A DNA stretch of 64,000 nt from Bacillus vallismortis (GCF_004116955.1 NZ_CP026362.1:1342501-1406500); one strand, 5' to 3'; counted from the first letter of the stretch, positions 26,967 through 35,552 are shown. Translations and numbers: made by a program. Notes: generated from the sequence alone by a model not told the origin.

Positions 26967-28524
26967 CAGCTTGTAGAGAAAACGACGTTTTTTCTACAAG
27001 CCTTTTTTGTTTTCTGCTGTTTCTTTAGTTGTTCAGCGGATTTCAAAAACTGAAAAAGAGCTCCCACATACCTAGCTCTGCTTAGCTAGGTATGTGGCAA
27101 TCTTCTTCATGTTCTGGCATGCGGCTGTGAGGAGAACTTGTTCACTCACATTCCGTTTTCCCCTCAACCTGCAATAGCGAAGCCCATGCAGCTGTTTTGA
27201 ATCTGCAAAGCTTCGCTCTATTTTTTCTTTTCTTTTTTTATAGAGGGTTTTTCCTGAAACAGATAAGCGATTTTGTCTGACCTTTTCTTTGTGGTCCTCC
27301 CATACATGCCGGGTGATGACCTTTTGGCGGTGCTTTGATCTTGTGCATTGTTCAAGCAATGGGCACGCGGAACAGGTTTCAGGATTTGATTTATATGACC
27401 GGTAGCCTTTTCGGTCAGTTGTTGAGTATGTAAGTGTTTGCTGGTTCGGGCAAATGTATCTGTCTTTTTCACTGTCATAATGAAACTTCCATTTTGGAAA
27501 CAAGCCTCTAGTAGGGTGATATCGTCTATGCGCAATAACGCCAAAAATATGGCGGTCAGCTAACCCTTTACAGATCGGAGTCGTCAAATAACCAGAATCA
27601 AGAGCGACGGCTTCTACTTCAAAATCAAATCGTGCAATTTGGTGATCTAATCGGTCAAGATAAGGCACAGAATCATGGACATTTCCAGGCGTAACATAGG
27701 CGTCGGTGATAATGTTATGTTTCATATCCGTTGTTCGGTGATCTAAGTAAAAGAAACCCTCCGGTTTGTTTTCGCGATACATATAACCACTTTCCGGATC
27801 AGTGGTACTGTGGCGGATCTCTTTTTCAGCTTTCACCTCCTCTTTGGCCGGTAATGGCTTTTTTCCGTGCTCCTCTCGATCTTCTTGAATGGCTTCATTT
27901 AAATCTTTGATATAGTTTTGTGTATCCTGTTCAATCGTTTTTCTTGTGTATTTGTGCTTGTTGGCATTGGCTTTCAGATGAGTTGAATCAGTGAAAAGGA
28001 CACGTCCGCCCACCATATCATGATTGATGGCCTGAAGAACGACCTCATCAAAAATGTCTTGGAAAATCGTTGTATCTTTAAAGCGTGTGCGTCTGTTCCA
28101 GCTGATGGTGGAGTGGTGCGGAACTGGGTCATTGATATTCAGGCCCAAAAACCATCTGTACGCCATATTGTAATAAATTTCTTTTTCAAGCTGTCTTTCT
28201 GAACGGATACCGTAGAGGTAGCCGATAAACATCATTTTGAATAAAATCAGCGGATCGAGTGAGGGGCGGCCTTTGTTTTCGCTGTAGTAAGGCTTAACCT
28301 TTTCAATGATAAAAGAGAAGTCAATGTGTTTATCAATTTTTCGAAGCAGGTGATCCTCTTCGACGAGTTGGTCAAGCAGAACAAATTCAGCTGCGTTTTG
28401 AGAAGAATTTCTTGTGTGGAACATGAGAAAGACACCGTCCTTTTTAGTCTTTCTTTTATTTTATTACAGAAGAATGGATATTTTAAGGAAAAATAAAGGC
28501 TGTCGAGATTTTCTCGACAGCCTG
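26967..28524 (-). mobile_element. complete IS1182-family insertion sequence, 1558 bp
   Basis: The element lies exactly between two 26-bp copies of a palindrome. Its ends are imperfect inverted repeats: CAGCTTGTAGAGAAAA on the left and CAGGCTGTCGAGAAAA (read from the right end) agree at 13 of 16 positions. Each end also folds into its own hairpin (GCTTGTAGA.../...TCTACAAGC on the left; GGCTGTCGAGA/TCTCGACAGCC on the right), which probably blocks outside transcription. One intact transposase gene fills the inside. IS1182-type elements are known to favour palindromic targets and to make long target duplications, in agreement with what is seen. It looks recent. Confidence 0.9.
27072..28424 (-). 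CDS. IS1182-family DDE transposase
   Basis: A 450-aa transposase. The N-terminal DUF772-like domain (residues about 45-120, SLDPLILFKMMFIGYLYGIRSERQLE...HHSTISWNRR) is followed by an RNase H-like DDE domain. Likely catalytic residues are D146 (LFTDSTHLKANANKH), D276 (VALDSGYLTTP) and E403 (KIERSFADSKQLHGLRYCRLRG). A cysteine cluster C351/C354/C360 lies between the second Asp and the Glu. The frame is complete with no stops, so the element is probably active. The start codon lies 100 bp inside the right end. Confidence 0.92.
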   Translation of the reverse strand: MFHTRNSSQNAAEFVLLDQLVEEDHLLRKIDKHIDFSFIIEKVKPYYSENKGRPSLDPLILFKMMFIGYLYGIRSERQLEKEIYYNMAYRWFLGLNINDPVPHHSTISWNRRTRFKDTTIFQDIFDEVVLQAINHDMVGGRVLFTDSTHLKANANKHKYTRKTIEQDTQNYIKDLNEAIQEDREEHGKKPLPAKEEVKAEKEIRHSTTDPESGYMYRENKPEGFFYLDHRTTDMKHNIITDAYVTPGNVHDSVPYLDRLDHQIARFDFEVEAVALDSGYLTTPICKGLADRHIFGVIAHRRYHPTRGLFPKWKFHYDSEKDRYICPNQQTLTYSTTDRKGYRSYKSNPETCSACPLLEQCTRSKHRQKVITRHVWEDHKEKVRQNRLSVSGKTLYKKRKEKIERSFADSKQLHGLRYCRLRGKRNVSEQVLLTAACQNMKKIATYLAKQS

Positions 28525-28550
28525 AGGATCTTGGCATTTGCCAAGATCCT
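28525..28550 (-). repeat. 26-bp palindromic target duplication, right copy; still the desR terminator
   Basis: Identical to the copy at 26941-26966. On the minus strand it begins 2 nt after the desR stop codon. The run of A residues that would become the U-tract for desR was separated by the insertion, and the IS end hairpin (28499-28523) now follows instead. Confidence 0.88.
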
Positions 28551-28552
28551 TT

Positions 28553-29152
28553 TTATTTAAACCAGCCTTTCTCCTTTGAGCGGGTAATGGCTTCTATTCG
28601 GTTTTTTACTTCAAGTTTGTCTAGAATCATTGAGATATAATTTCGAACTGTCCCGCTTTTGATGCTGAGCTCCTGAGCGATTTCTTTTGTGTTTTTACCG
28701 TCAGCGACAAGTTCGAGCACTTCTTTTTCTCTGTCTGTAAGAGGATTAGCTTCGCTGTATATGTCTTCCATCAACTCAGGTGCATAAATGCGTTTTCCGT
28801 TCATGACGCTTCGGATGGCGCTCGCGAGCTCTTCGCTCGGGCTGTCTTTCAACAAATAGCCCTTAACGCCAGCTTTAATGGCTCTCTGAAAGTAGCCGGG
28901 TCTGGTAAAAGTGGTTAAGATTATAATGTTGCAGCCTGTATTTTTTAACTCCTCAGCAGCTTCAAGCCCCGTTTTTCCAGGCATTTCTATGTCCATGATG
29001 CATACATCAGGCTGATGTGTTTTGACAAAATCAACAGCGTCTTGACCGTTTGTCCCTTTGCCGACGACTTCCATATCATCTTCTAAATTCAGAAGTGATC
29101 CTAAAGCGCCTAAGAGCATTTGCTGATCTTCCGCAATAAATATTCGAATCAT
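28553..29152 (-). CDS. desR: cold-shock response regulator DesR
   Basis: A 199-aa NarL/FixJ-type response regulator. The receiver domain has the acidic pair in FIAEDQQ, phosphoacceptor D54 (VCIMDIEMPG), Thr in ILTTFTRPG and Lys in LLKDSP. The C-terminal LuxR-type HTH is NPLTDREKEVLELVADGKNTKEIAQELSIKSGTVRNYISMILDKL. I use the ATG at 29150-29152; a longer reading has no ribosome binding site. Phosphorylated DesR activates des at low temperature. It follows desK by 19 nt in the operon. An IS element now sits 28 bp beyond its stop. Confidence 0.95.
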   Translation of the reverse strand: MIRIFIAEDQQMLLGALGSLLNLEDDMEVVGKGTNGQDAVDFVKTHQPDVCIMDIEMPGKTGLEAAEELKNTGCNIIILTTFTRPGYFQRAIKAGVKGYLLKDSPSEELASAIRSVMNGKRIYAPELMEDIYSEANPLTDREKEVLELVADGKNTKEIAQELSIKSGTVRNYISMILDKLEVKNRIEAITRSKEKGWFK

Positions 29153-29171
29153 GTAAGTCACCCTTTTTTGT

Positions 29172-30284
29172 TTATTTAGAGTTATTAGGAATTGACATGG
29201 TAAGCGTGGTGCCGTTTTTTGTATCAATGTGAAGGTGTCCGTTTGCGAATTCAAGACGTTCTCTCATGCCAAGCAGGCCGTGTCCTTTTGAAAAGTACTT
29301 CTCTTCACCTTGAAATGTTCCATCATCAGTCACTGTAATGACAACTTCCTTCCAGAGCTGCTGAATGTCGACTCGGCAGTTCTTAGCTTGGCTGTGTTTG
29401 ACGACATTAGTGACAGCTTCTTTTAAGCACATGCTCAATATGTTTTCATTAAGCAATGAGATATTTTTTGGCAATTGATCTTCCTCGTAGATAAACGTAA
29501 TGCCGGCTGCTTCAAGAATTTGTTTAATGTTTATGATTTCATCCTTGAGCCGGATGCCTTTCATGGAAGATACGATTTTTCTGACTTCATTTAAAGACGT
29601 TCTCGCTGTTTGCTGAACGCTTTTCAGTTCACGTGTTGCTTGTTCAGGATCTTTGTATATCAATTTTCTCGCCAAGTCACTTTTTAAACCGATGAGAGAC
29701 AGCTTTTGCCCTAGTGTGTCGTGGAGGTCACGGGCAATTCGCTGCCGCTCTTCTAATTTCACCAGCTCAGCAATCCGTTCATTTGCATCCTCTAGTTTTT
29801 CTTCCAGTCGTTCGCGTTCCTTGCGGCTTCTGATACTGAAGGGCAATAAAATCGCGCTAATGAGGGTAATGACGACAAAAGGGATCTGAGTCAGAAAGAA
29901 TTCTTTTTTTAATACGAGGCTGAAATTGGCTGCAACGGCTGCGCTTATTAAATGGACGTAATATAAAATATGAAAAGGGACACGTTCTTTTATGTTTCCA
30001 ATAAAATACGCGATAAAAAAAGCAAAATAAATATAACTGAACAGCGTAATCGAGGCGGTTGAAATGCCGATTAACAAAAACGCCCACAAATAAATGGACC
30101 AGCCTTTTGAAACAAAAGCAAATCGATATACCGAAAAAAACAAAAGCGTCAAAATGATGCCGATGATGATAACAAATGTAGATGATGATTTCCATATAAA
30201 GTAGAAGGGGAGGATGAAAAATATCGTCCATATATAGGGCGTAATCCCGTTTAGTTTTTGAAATGTAAAATGCTTTTTAATCAT
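29172..30284 (-). CDS. desK: membrane-fluidity (cold) sensor histidine kinase DesK
   Basis: A 370-aa sensor kinase with five transmembrane helices in the first 150 residues, including the charged/hydrophilic membrane-surface residues of TM1 (KLNGITPYIWTIFFILPFYFIWK) that act as the thickness gauge. The two-helix coiled coil (KERERLEEKLEDANERIAELVKLEERQRIARDLHDTLGQKL) carries phosphoacceptor H188. The HATPase domain shows the N-box CLKEAVTNVVKHS, then VTDDG and GHGLLGMRERLE. DesK is a kinase in cold, thick membranes and a phosphatase in fluid ones. Operon desK-desR. Length equals 168. Confidence 0.96.
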   Translation of the reverse strand: MIKKHFTFQKLNGITPYIWTIFFILPFYFIWKSSSTFVIIIGIILTLLFFSVYRFAFVSKGWSIYLWAFLLIGISTASITLFSYIYFAFFIAYFIGNIKERVPFHILYYVHLISAAVAANFSLVLKKEFFLTQIPFVVITLISAILLPFSIRSRKERERLEEKLEDANERIAELVKLEERQRIARDLHDTLGQKLSLIGLKSDLARKLIYKDPEQATRELKSVQQTARTSLNEVRKIVSSMKGIRLKDEIINIKQILEAAGITFIYEEDQLPKNISLLNENILSMCLKEAVTNVVKHSQAKNCRVDIQQLWKEVVITVTDDGTFQGEEKYFSKGHGLLGMRERLEFANGHLHIDTKNGTTLTMSIPNNSK

Positions 30285-30405
30285 GATATTCCCTCATTTT
30301 CAGCTTTTCATCTTACATGTAACTTTATCATTGCGAAAGCTAGAATGCACCCTTGAATAATAAAAAGGAAGCCTTCTTGTGTATAAGAGAAGACCTCCTT
30401 CATCA

Positions 30406-31461
30406 TCAGGCGTTCCGCAGCTTTTGTTTTTCTGTTGAATCAGGCGGAAGGCTGGAAGGGATATGTTTGATATCCCGAAATGATACAAATTGTTTTTTAT
30501 CTTCATCCCAAAGGCGGAAACCAAGTGACTGCAAACTCGTTTTTAAGGTGATTGTCGGTACGTTTTTTAATGGCTCGTGATGTTCATGTGCAACTTCAAG
30601 CTTATAGTTAGGAACCTTGGGGCTCAAATGGTGTACGTGGTGGTACCCGATATTTCCTGTGAGCCATTGAAGCAGTTTCGGGAGTTTGTAAAATGAACTG
30701 CCTTCCACAGCTGCCTGCACGTAACTCCAATTTTCATCCGCTTCAAAGTAAGAATCTTCAAAGGTATGCTGCACATAAAAGAGCCATACACCGATTGAGC
30801 CTGAGATCAGAAAAATAGGGCCTTGCACCAGTAAAAACGATTGCCAGCCAAAGATTAGGCAGCAAACAGCAGCCAATGCCACGATTGCCAGATTTGTAAG
30901 GTAAGTGTTAACACGCTCCTTACGTCTTGCCCCTTTTTTGTTAAAACGGTTCGTAATCAGAAAAACATAAATCGGTCCGAGAATAAACATGACAAACGGA
31001 TTTCTATAAAGTCTGTATGCAAGCTTTGTTCGTCTGGATGCAGCTTGATATTCGTTTACAGTTAACATCCAGATGTCTCCTGTTCCGCGTTTATCCAGAT
31101 TGCTGCTTGTCGCATGATGAATCGAATGGCTGTGCTGCCATTGAAGATAAGGGAAGAGAGTCAGGACACCAGTCACAAAACCGAGTATGTGGTTATAGCG
31201 CTTTTGTTTGAAAAATGATTGATGGCAGCAGTCATGGAAGATGATAAAGATCCTTGTCAAAAATCCTGCGGCAATCACTGTTAATGCTATCGTAAGGAGA
31301 TAGGAGACATTGAGGCACAGATAAGCAAGAAACCATAGTCCAAAGAAAGGAATAAACGTGTTCGAAAGCTGAATCAGGCTGTTTTTTGTTTCGGGCTTAG
31401 CAAAAGCAGCGACTTGCTTTGTCAGCTGTTTTTGTTTTTGCGCAGTGGTTTGTTCAGTCAT
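30406..31461 (-). CDS. des: delta-5 acyl-lipid desaturase Des
   Basis: A 351-aa membrane-bound fatty acyl desaturase that introduces cis double bonds at position 5 of phospholipid acyl chains after cold shock. The three histidine boxes are HDCCH (FIIFHDCCHQSF), HSIHH (HSHSIHHATSS) and HHVHH (GYHHVHHLSP), which hold the di-iron centre. Four to six hydrophobic helices surround them. The ATG at 31459-31461 is followed by MTEQTTAQKQKQLTKQVAAF; a longer reading to 31530 would run through the promoter. The DesR operator lies upstream at 31547-31560. It is transcribed separately but just ahead of desKR. Confidence 0.95.
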   Translation of the reverse strand: MTEQTTAQKQKQLTKQVAAFAKPETKNSLIQLSNTFIPFFGLWFLAYLCLNVSYLLTIALTVIAAGFLTRIFIIFHDCCHQSFFKQKRYNHILGFVTGVLTLFPYLQWQHSHSIHHATSSNLDKRGTGDIWMLTVNEYQAASRRTKLAYRLYRNPFVMFILGPIYVFLITNRFNKKGARRKERVNTYLTNLAIVALAAVCCLIFGWQSFLLVQGPIFLISGSIGVWLFYVQHTFEDSYFEADENWSYVQAAVEGSSFYKLPKLLQWLTGNIGYHHVHHLSPKVPNYKLEVAHEHHEPLKNVPTITLKTSLQSLGFRLWDEDKKQFVSFRDIKHIPSSLPPDSTEKQKLRNA

Positions 31462-31546
31462 AGTAAGTATCCTCTCATTGTGTGTCTCGGTTAAGTATAC
31501 GCGAATGAGAGGAGTTCTTTGTAGTAGCACCCATCATACACCCTAT

Positions 31547-31560
31547 ATGACATTTGTCAT
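31547..31560 (-). promoter_or_regulatory. DesR operator of des
   Basis: ATGACATTTGTCAT is a perfect palindrome (ATGACA-TT-TGTCAT) located 86 nt upstream of the des start codon. This agrees with the known DesR~P site upstream of the des -35 region. Phosphorylated DesR dimers bind here and at an adjacent lower-affinity site to recruit RNA polymerase. Confidence 0.75.
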
Positions 31561-31588
31561 GTCGTGCCGCTTGCATCACTGTTTACGC

Positions 31589-31616
31589 TAAAAAAGCTTG
31601 TAAAATAATTTACAAG
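31589..31616 (-). terminator. terminator of yocD
   Basis: On the minus strand CTTGTAAA-TTAT-TTTACAAG is followed by CTTTTTTA, immediately after the yocD stop. Confidence 0.8.
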
Positions 31617-31620
31617 TTGA

Positions 31621-32598
31621 TTAATGTTTATCGATCCATATTCGTGATGCACCTGAAACAGCTTCTATCCTGCATGTTCCCCCTATAGGAAACGTGGCAA
31701 TTGGTGAGGTGTGGCCGGCATTTATATTTGCGATGATTGGGAGGCCGGATAATTCTTTTTTTGTTCCAATCATGGCTTTTACCTGTTCTATTGATACATT
31801 GGATGCTTTTTGAAATCGGCCGATCAAAATCGCCTTCACATGATAAAAAGCGGGGAGGTGGATGAGCGATTGCAGATCACGGTCAAACATATGGATGTCT
31901 GACATATGATCATCTTCAATCAATAAGATGGAATTCTCTGTTTCAGGAAAATACTCCGTTCCCTGCAGCAAATTAAGTGTGCATAGGTTTCCGCCAATCA
32001 AGGTGCCTTCCGCAAAACCCTCTTGGATCACAACAGGGCCTTCATGAGGATAAAAGCGCCTGTTTTCTTGATCCAAATACCAGCGATCATCGCTCCATTC
32101 GCCAGAAGGGTGAACCTCAAACGGACTGTCCGAAGCGCAGCAAGAAAGAAAATACTCTTTTGTATAGTCGAGTCCTTTTTTCATTGCGAATGTTGAGAAG
32201 TGGGGGCCTGAATACGTAACAAGGCCCGTTTTTTGATAGATGGCGTTGCAAAGAGCCGTGATATCGGAATACCCGCACAGAATTTTTGGATGCTGTTTGA
32301 TTTTATCGTAATCAAGATAACGCAGCAGCTGATTTGAATTGAAACCGCCGAGTGTCGTTAAAATCGCTTTGACACCTGGATCGAAAAAGGCAGCGTGCAG
32401 ATCATGGACTCTTGATTCAATAGAGGATGAATCAAACTCGTTACATTCATTTGCATGTTCAGCAATGGTTACCCGATAACCTAATCGTTCTAACGCCGTT
32501 TTTGCTTGAATTTTTGTTTCATTTGATAATAGAGACATGCTGGTCGCGGGAGACACGATCCGGATTTCGTCTCCCTTTTTCAGTTTTGAGGCGTACAT
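31621..32598 (-). CDS. yocD: LD-carboxypeptidase-like peptidase S66 family (MccF/LdcA)
   Basis: A 325-aa S66 serine peptidase. This family includes LdcA, which removes the terminal D-Ala from murein tetrapeptides, and MccF, which cleaves microcin C. Key motifs: the nucleophile Ser in ILCGYSDITALC, catalytic Glu in LLIEDDHM, and His in NINAGHTSPIATFPIG. The ATG at 32596-32598 follows GGAGGAATCT. The protein is cytoplasmic (no signal peptide), as expected for wall recycling. An alternative role in detoxifying peptide-nucleotide antibiotics cannot be excluded. Confidence 0.87.
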   Translation of the reverse strand: MYASKLKKGDEIRIVSPATSMSLLSNETKIQAKTALERLGYRVTIAEHANECNEFDSSSIESRVHDLHAAFFDPGVKAILTTLGGFNSNQLLRYLDYDKIKQHPKILCGYSDITALCNAIYQKTGLVTYSGPHFSTFAMKKGLDYTKEYFLSCCASDSPFEVHPSGEWSDDRWYLDQENRRFYPHEGPVVIQEGFAEGTLIGGNLCTLNLLQGTEYFPETENSILLIEDDHMSDIHMFDRDLQSLIHLPAFYHVKAILIGRFQKASNVSIEQVKAMIGTKKELSGLPIIANINAGHTSPIATFPIGGTCRIEAVSGASRIWIDKH

Positions 32599-32660
32599 AG
32601 ATTCCTCCAACAATGGTTTTACACCATTAGAGCACACCTTGGTTCATTCTTCCAGACTTT

Positions 32661-33158
32661 TTACAAATCAACCCACTTAATGCTGCCTGATTGTGTATCA
32701 TGATCAATGCATACTGTAAATTCATGTTTTTCATAAAAATGAATCAGCCGGTCTACATGATTCCAATCCCGTTTGGCAATGTCCCCGGTGACTTTTGGGA
32801 TATTGTGGTCTCTGGCGATATCTTTTATATATTTCATACAAATGGAACCAAACCCGTGATTCGGAGGGCCTTTTATGTCGCCGATATGAATGGCATCTTC
32901 CTTGTAGGACGCTACAAGTGAAAAACAGTCTTTTCCTCTATAAGCCGTTTTACAATCAGTAAGCATAATTTTGCATGTTTGGCCATCATCAATCGAGGAA
33001 ACAATCATCCATTCTTCATGTTTCGATTGATCAATACCAAGCACTTTGGCATCTTTAGATAGATCCTTCATATTCTCCTGCATGCGGTAAATTTGAAATT
33101 CTAAATCATGCAGTTCTTCCTCTAGTTCTTCGCGATTTTTTTCTTTAACAGTAAACAA
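32661..33158 (-). CDS. yocC: YocC, coiled coil plus GNAT-like domain
   Basis: A 165-aa protein starting at a TTG (33156-33158) with AAAGGAG 7 nt upstream; further upstream readings lack a ribosome binding site. Residues 1-45 are a charged coiled coil (KEKNREELEEELHDLEFQIYRMQENMKDL). The rest looks like a GNAT acetyltransferase core: IHIGDIKGPPNHGFGSICMKYIKDIARDHNIPKVTGDIAKRDWNHVDRLIHFYEKHEF, with the GxGS-like acetyl-CoA loop and the terminal F/Y-x-K-x-x-F motif. No substrate is known. It diverges from yocB. Confidence 0.72.
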   Translation of the reverse strand: MFTVKEKNREELEEELHDLEFQIYRMQENMKDLSKDAKVLGIDQSKHEEWMIVSSIDDGQTCKIMLTDCKTAYRGKDCFSLVASYKEDAIHIGDIKGPPNHGFGSICMKYIKDIARDHNIPKVTGDIAKRDWNHVDRLIHFYEKHEFTVCIDHDTQSGSIKWVDL

Positions 33159-33331
33159 GACCAAACTCCTTTCAACAAACCGTTTTAGAAACACAGTTAT
33201 CAATTGTATTAGATGAAAGGGGCATCTGTAAATAACAAATCCATTATTAGTAGAAATTAGCGCAAAGTAAGGTTTGATTGTTTCTAAGAGAGGAAAAAGA
33301 AAACTAACTTGTTGAAAAAGGAGGAATTGGA

Positions 33332-34114
33332 ATGGCGATTGATTCATTGATTAAGAAATTACACTATGTCCAATTGGAACCGCCCGATAAAATTCTCTCC
33401 CTATATCTCAATACAGACATGAGAGATCCCGAGCAGCAGGGGGGAGAATGGAAGATTGCCCTAAAGTCAGGATTTGGCCGATTAAAAGAGTATTTGGCAG
33501 CAAGTGATCCAGAGGAAGAGAAGTGTCTGGAAGGGATCAGAACGAAGATTAATCAATACCTTAATAAAATGGGGAAGGATATGCCCCGAAGTCTCGTGTT
33601 TTTTGTTTCCGATAGCGGTATATGGGAACCAATAAAGCTACAAATCCCTGTAGAAACAAGATTTTACTGGGAAGAAACAGCTGTTCTGGATCAGTTGAGG
33701 GATTTGCGTCAAACATACCCAAGCACGGCGTTTATTTTAACGCAGCAGCATGAAGTGAAAATTATTGAAACCGTTTTAGGTAAAATTGAGGCGGTTGAGC
33801 ATTATGAGTATGATATCATCAATGAGTCTTGGGAGAATCGCCATTCCTCTGCAGAAAAAGCGGTGCCGTTTGAAGAGGATCGAATGAGGGAACATGTAAC
33901 GGAAAACCAAACAAGACTGTATAAGCGGCTGGCTGCCAACCTTGATCAAAAAGCAGCCGCGAAAAGATGGGAACGAATGGTTATCGCCGGTGATAAAGAA
34001 ACAGCGGATATTTTGGATCAGCATATGAATAAACCGATTCATTCGAAAATCCAAAAGAACCTGTTGAATGAAAATGAACATAAAGCTGTTGAGCATTTAA
34101 TCAAAGAGGCGTGA
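33332..34114 (+). CDS. yocB: YocB, baeRF/VLRF1-like protein
   Basis: A 260-aa soluble protein starting at the ATG with AAAGGAGGAATTGG. The sequence (LNTDMRDPEQQGGEWKIALKSGFGRLKEYL, PRSLVFFVSDSGIWEPIKLQIPVETRFYW, STAFILTQQHEVKIIE) matches bacterial homologues of archaeo-eukaryotic release factor 1 (baeRF/VLRF1 family), which may act on stalled ribosomes or peptidyl-tRNA. The typical GGQ is not seen. The C-terminal part resembles the RNA-binding eRF1 domain (KERMREHVTENQTRLYKRLAANLDQKA-like region). Functional assignment is by family resemblance only. Confidence 0.7.
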   Translation: MAIDSLIKKLHYVQLEPPDKILSLYLNTDMRDPEQQGGEWKIALKSGFGRLKEYLAASDPEEEKCLEGIRTKINQYLNKMGKDMPRSLVFFVSDSGIWEPIKLQIPVETRFYWEETAVLDQLRDLRQTYPSTAFILTQQHEVKIIETVLGKIEAVEHYEYDIINESWENRHSSAEKAVPFEEDRMREHVTENQTRLYKRLAANLDQKAAAKRWERMVIAGDKETADILDQHMNKPIHSKIQKNLLNENEHKAVEHLIKEA

Positions 34115-34251
34115 AATCGAACAGGGCCGGGGCTGCAAGCTGCCGGCCTTTGAAGTGTGTCTAATTTCTGACGAAGCATTCGAAAACGTTGACAACCTCT
34201 TTGAATTTGCATACGATTTGGATAGTCAGTACAAATAGGAGAGATCATCAA

Positions 34252-34788
34252 ATGAATCAAACAGAAAATAAACCGAAAAATTATACGGGGATTGTCCTTA
34301 CGCTGACAGTTCTGATTAACGGTTTAATCGCAGTGCTGTTTTTTATGCCTAAATTAGACCAGTTCAGCCATGCGAATATTCACATTTTGCCAATGCTGAA
34401 TGCGATATTCAACAGCTTTACATTTATCTTTTTATTGGCCGCGCTGATGATGATTAAACAGAAAAATATTAAAGCTCATAAACGCTTTATTCTAGCAGCT
34501 TTTACAACAACATTACTATTTTTGGTTTGTTATGTTGTTTACCATTCGATCGCGGAGAATACGCTGTATGGCGGGGAAGGTATCATGCGTCCGATTTACT
34601 TCTTTATCTTAATTTCGCATATCGTCCTTTCTGCAGTCATTGTGCCGCTTGCGCTGTTTACACTGATCAGAGGCTTTAGCATGCAGGTCGAGCGCCATAA
34701 AAAAATAGCCAGATGGACAATGCCTTTGTGGCTGTATGTAAGTCTTACAGGCGTTATTGTATATCTGATGATATCACCGTATTATTAA
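34252..34788 (+). CDS. yozB: cytochrome oxidase assembly protein YozB/CtaM (DUF420)
   Basis: A 178-aa membrane protein of the DUF420 family with five hydrophobic helices. The conserved motif region includes HILPMLNAIFNSFTFIFLLAALMMIKQKNIKAHKRFILAAF and a conserved His pair in the later helices (YHSIAEN, LISHIVLSAVIVPLAL). DUF420 proteins (CtaM of Staphylococcus, YozB of B. subtilis) are needed to build haem-A oxidases, probably at the CuB centre. I start at the ATG at 34252, with AGGAGAGATCATCAA upstream; a longer reading from 34189 lacks a ribosome binding site. Confidence 0.85.
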   Translation: MNQTENKPKNYTGIVLTLTVLINGLIAVLFFMPKLDQFSHANIHILPMLNAIFNSFTFIFLLAALMMIKQKNIKAHKRFILAAFTTTLLFLVCYVVYHSIAENTLYGGEGIMRPIYFFILISHIVLSAVIVPLALFTLIRGFSMQVERHKKIARWTMPLWLYVSLTGVIVYLMISPYY

Positions 34789-34789
34789 A

Positions 34790-34813
34790 AGCCATACTCA
34801 GTATGGCTTTTTT
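34790..34813 (+). terminator. terminator of yozB
   Basis: AGCCATAC / GTATGGCT with loop TCA followed by six T residues. Confidence 0.8.
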
Positions 34814-34829
34814 GTGCTTGTAGACATGC

Positions 34830-34855
34830 CAAAAGCCCAAATAGTTGGGCTTTTG
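34830..34855 (-). terminator. terminator of yocA (bidirectional)
   Basis: AAAGCCCAA pairs with TTGGGCTTT around ATAG; symmetrical A/T flanks allow use on both strands. It lies 20 bp after the yocA stop. Confidence 0.75.
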
Positions 34856-34874
34856 CGTGCAAATGGATAGACTC

Positions 34875-35552
34875 CTATTTATGGGCCTCTGATTCCATGG
34901 TTTCAAGTGTTGCAACCTGTAAAGATTCTTCAACAGTTTTTGTTTTTTCTTTTACTTTTTCTGCATACGTATAATCACCGTAGCAATACGGATAGCGGAA
35001 ATTATTCACATTTCCCCCGCAAGTATACAGATCGGGATTTCTTTTGACTTGCTGCTCGGAGTATTGTTTTGCCAATTCCTCAGTATGCGTTCCTCCATGT
35101 TCAGCTACAAAATCAATGTAACCTGCCCCCATGTTGTAGCTTTGAATAATGGTATCCAAATCCATACCTTTTTCCTTACCGGTCTTGTACATGAGGGTAA
35201 ATTGCTTGATGCCTTGTTTAACACTGAGTTGAGGGTCTGTGATCTCATTGCGTTTTAACCCCAGAGATTCAGAGGACTGCATAGGATCATTGCCTTTTCC
35301 TTTTGACTCCTGATACATCATGCCAAGTATGAGTGATGTATAATTGGTGAGTCCTTGATTTTCAAGCTCGTCTTCCACCAGCGGTTTATAATCAGTTAAA
35401 CGTTCCAAAACAATCATTTTCGTGTCAATCGGAAGTTTCTTGATTAAATCCCGGTTAAAAAAAAGCAAGACGAATAAAAAAGAGGCGGTGACAAAGACAA
35501 AAATCATCATAAAACCCGCAGCAGCGAAACAGCCTTTTCTCTTTTTCTTCAC
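34875..35552 (-). CDS. yocA: membrane-anchored lytic transglycosylase-like protein YocA
   Basis: A 225-aa protein with one N-terminal membrane anchor (KKKRKGCFAAAGFMMIFVFVTASFLFVLLFF) followed by an SLT/GH23-type domain. The likely catalytic Glu is in LILGMMYQESKGKGNDPMQSSES, followed by the SSESLG/IQSYNMGAGYIDF segments that match the Q/N-G-N motif of lysozyme-like transglycosylases. Similar enzymes (CwlT N-terminus, Tn916-type) cut the wall for DNA transfer, but YocA is a chromosomal housekeeping homologue. ATG preceded by GGGTGAAAC. Substrate: peptidoglycan glycan strands, by family. Confidence 0.82.
   Translation of the reverse strand: MKKKRKGCFAAAGFMMIFVFVTASFLFVLLFFNRDLIKKLPIDTKMIVLERLTDYKPLVEDELENQGLTNYTSLILGMMYQESKGKGNDPMQSSESLGLKRNEITDPQLSVKQGIKQFTLMYKTGKEKGMDLDTIIQSYNMGAGYIDFVAEHGGTHTEELAKQYSEQQVKRNPDLYTCGGNVNNFRYPYCYGDYTYAEKVKEKTKTVEESLQVATLETMESEAHK

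Noticed and set aside
29653..29889. Plus-strand ORF antisense to desK
   Set aside because: Shadow of the DesK coiled-coil region.
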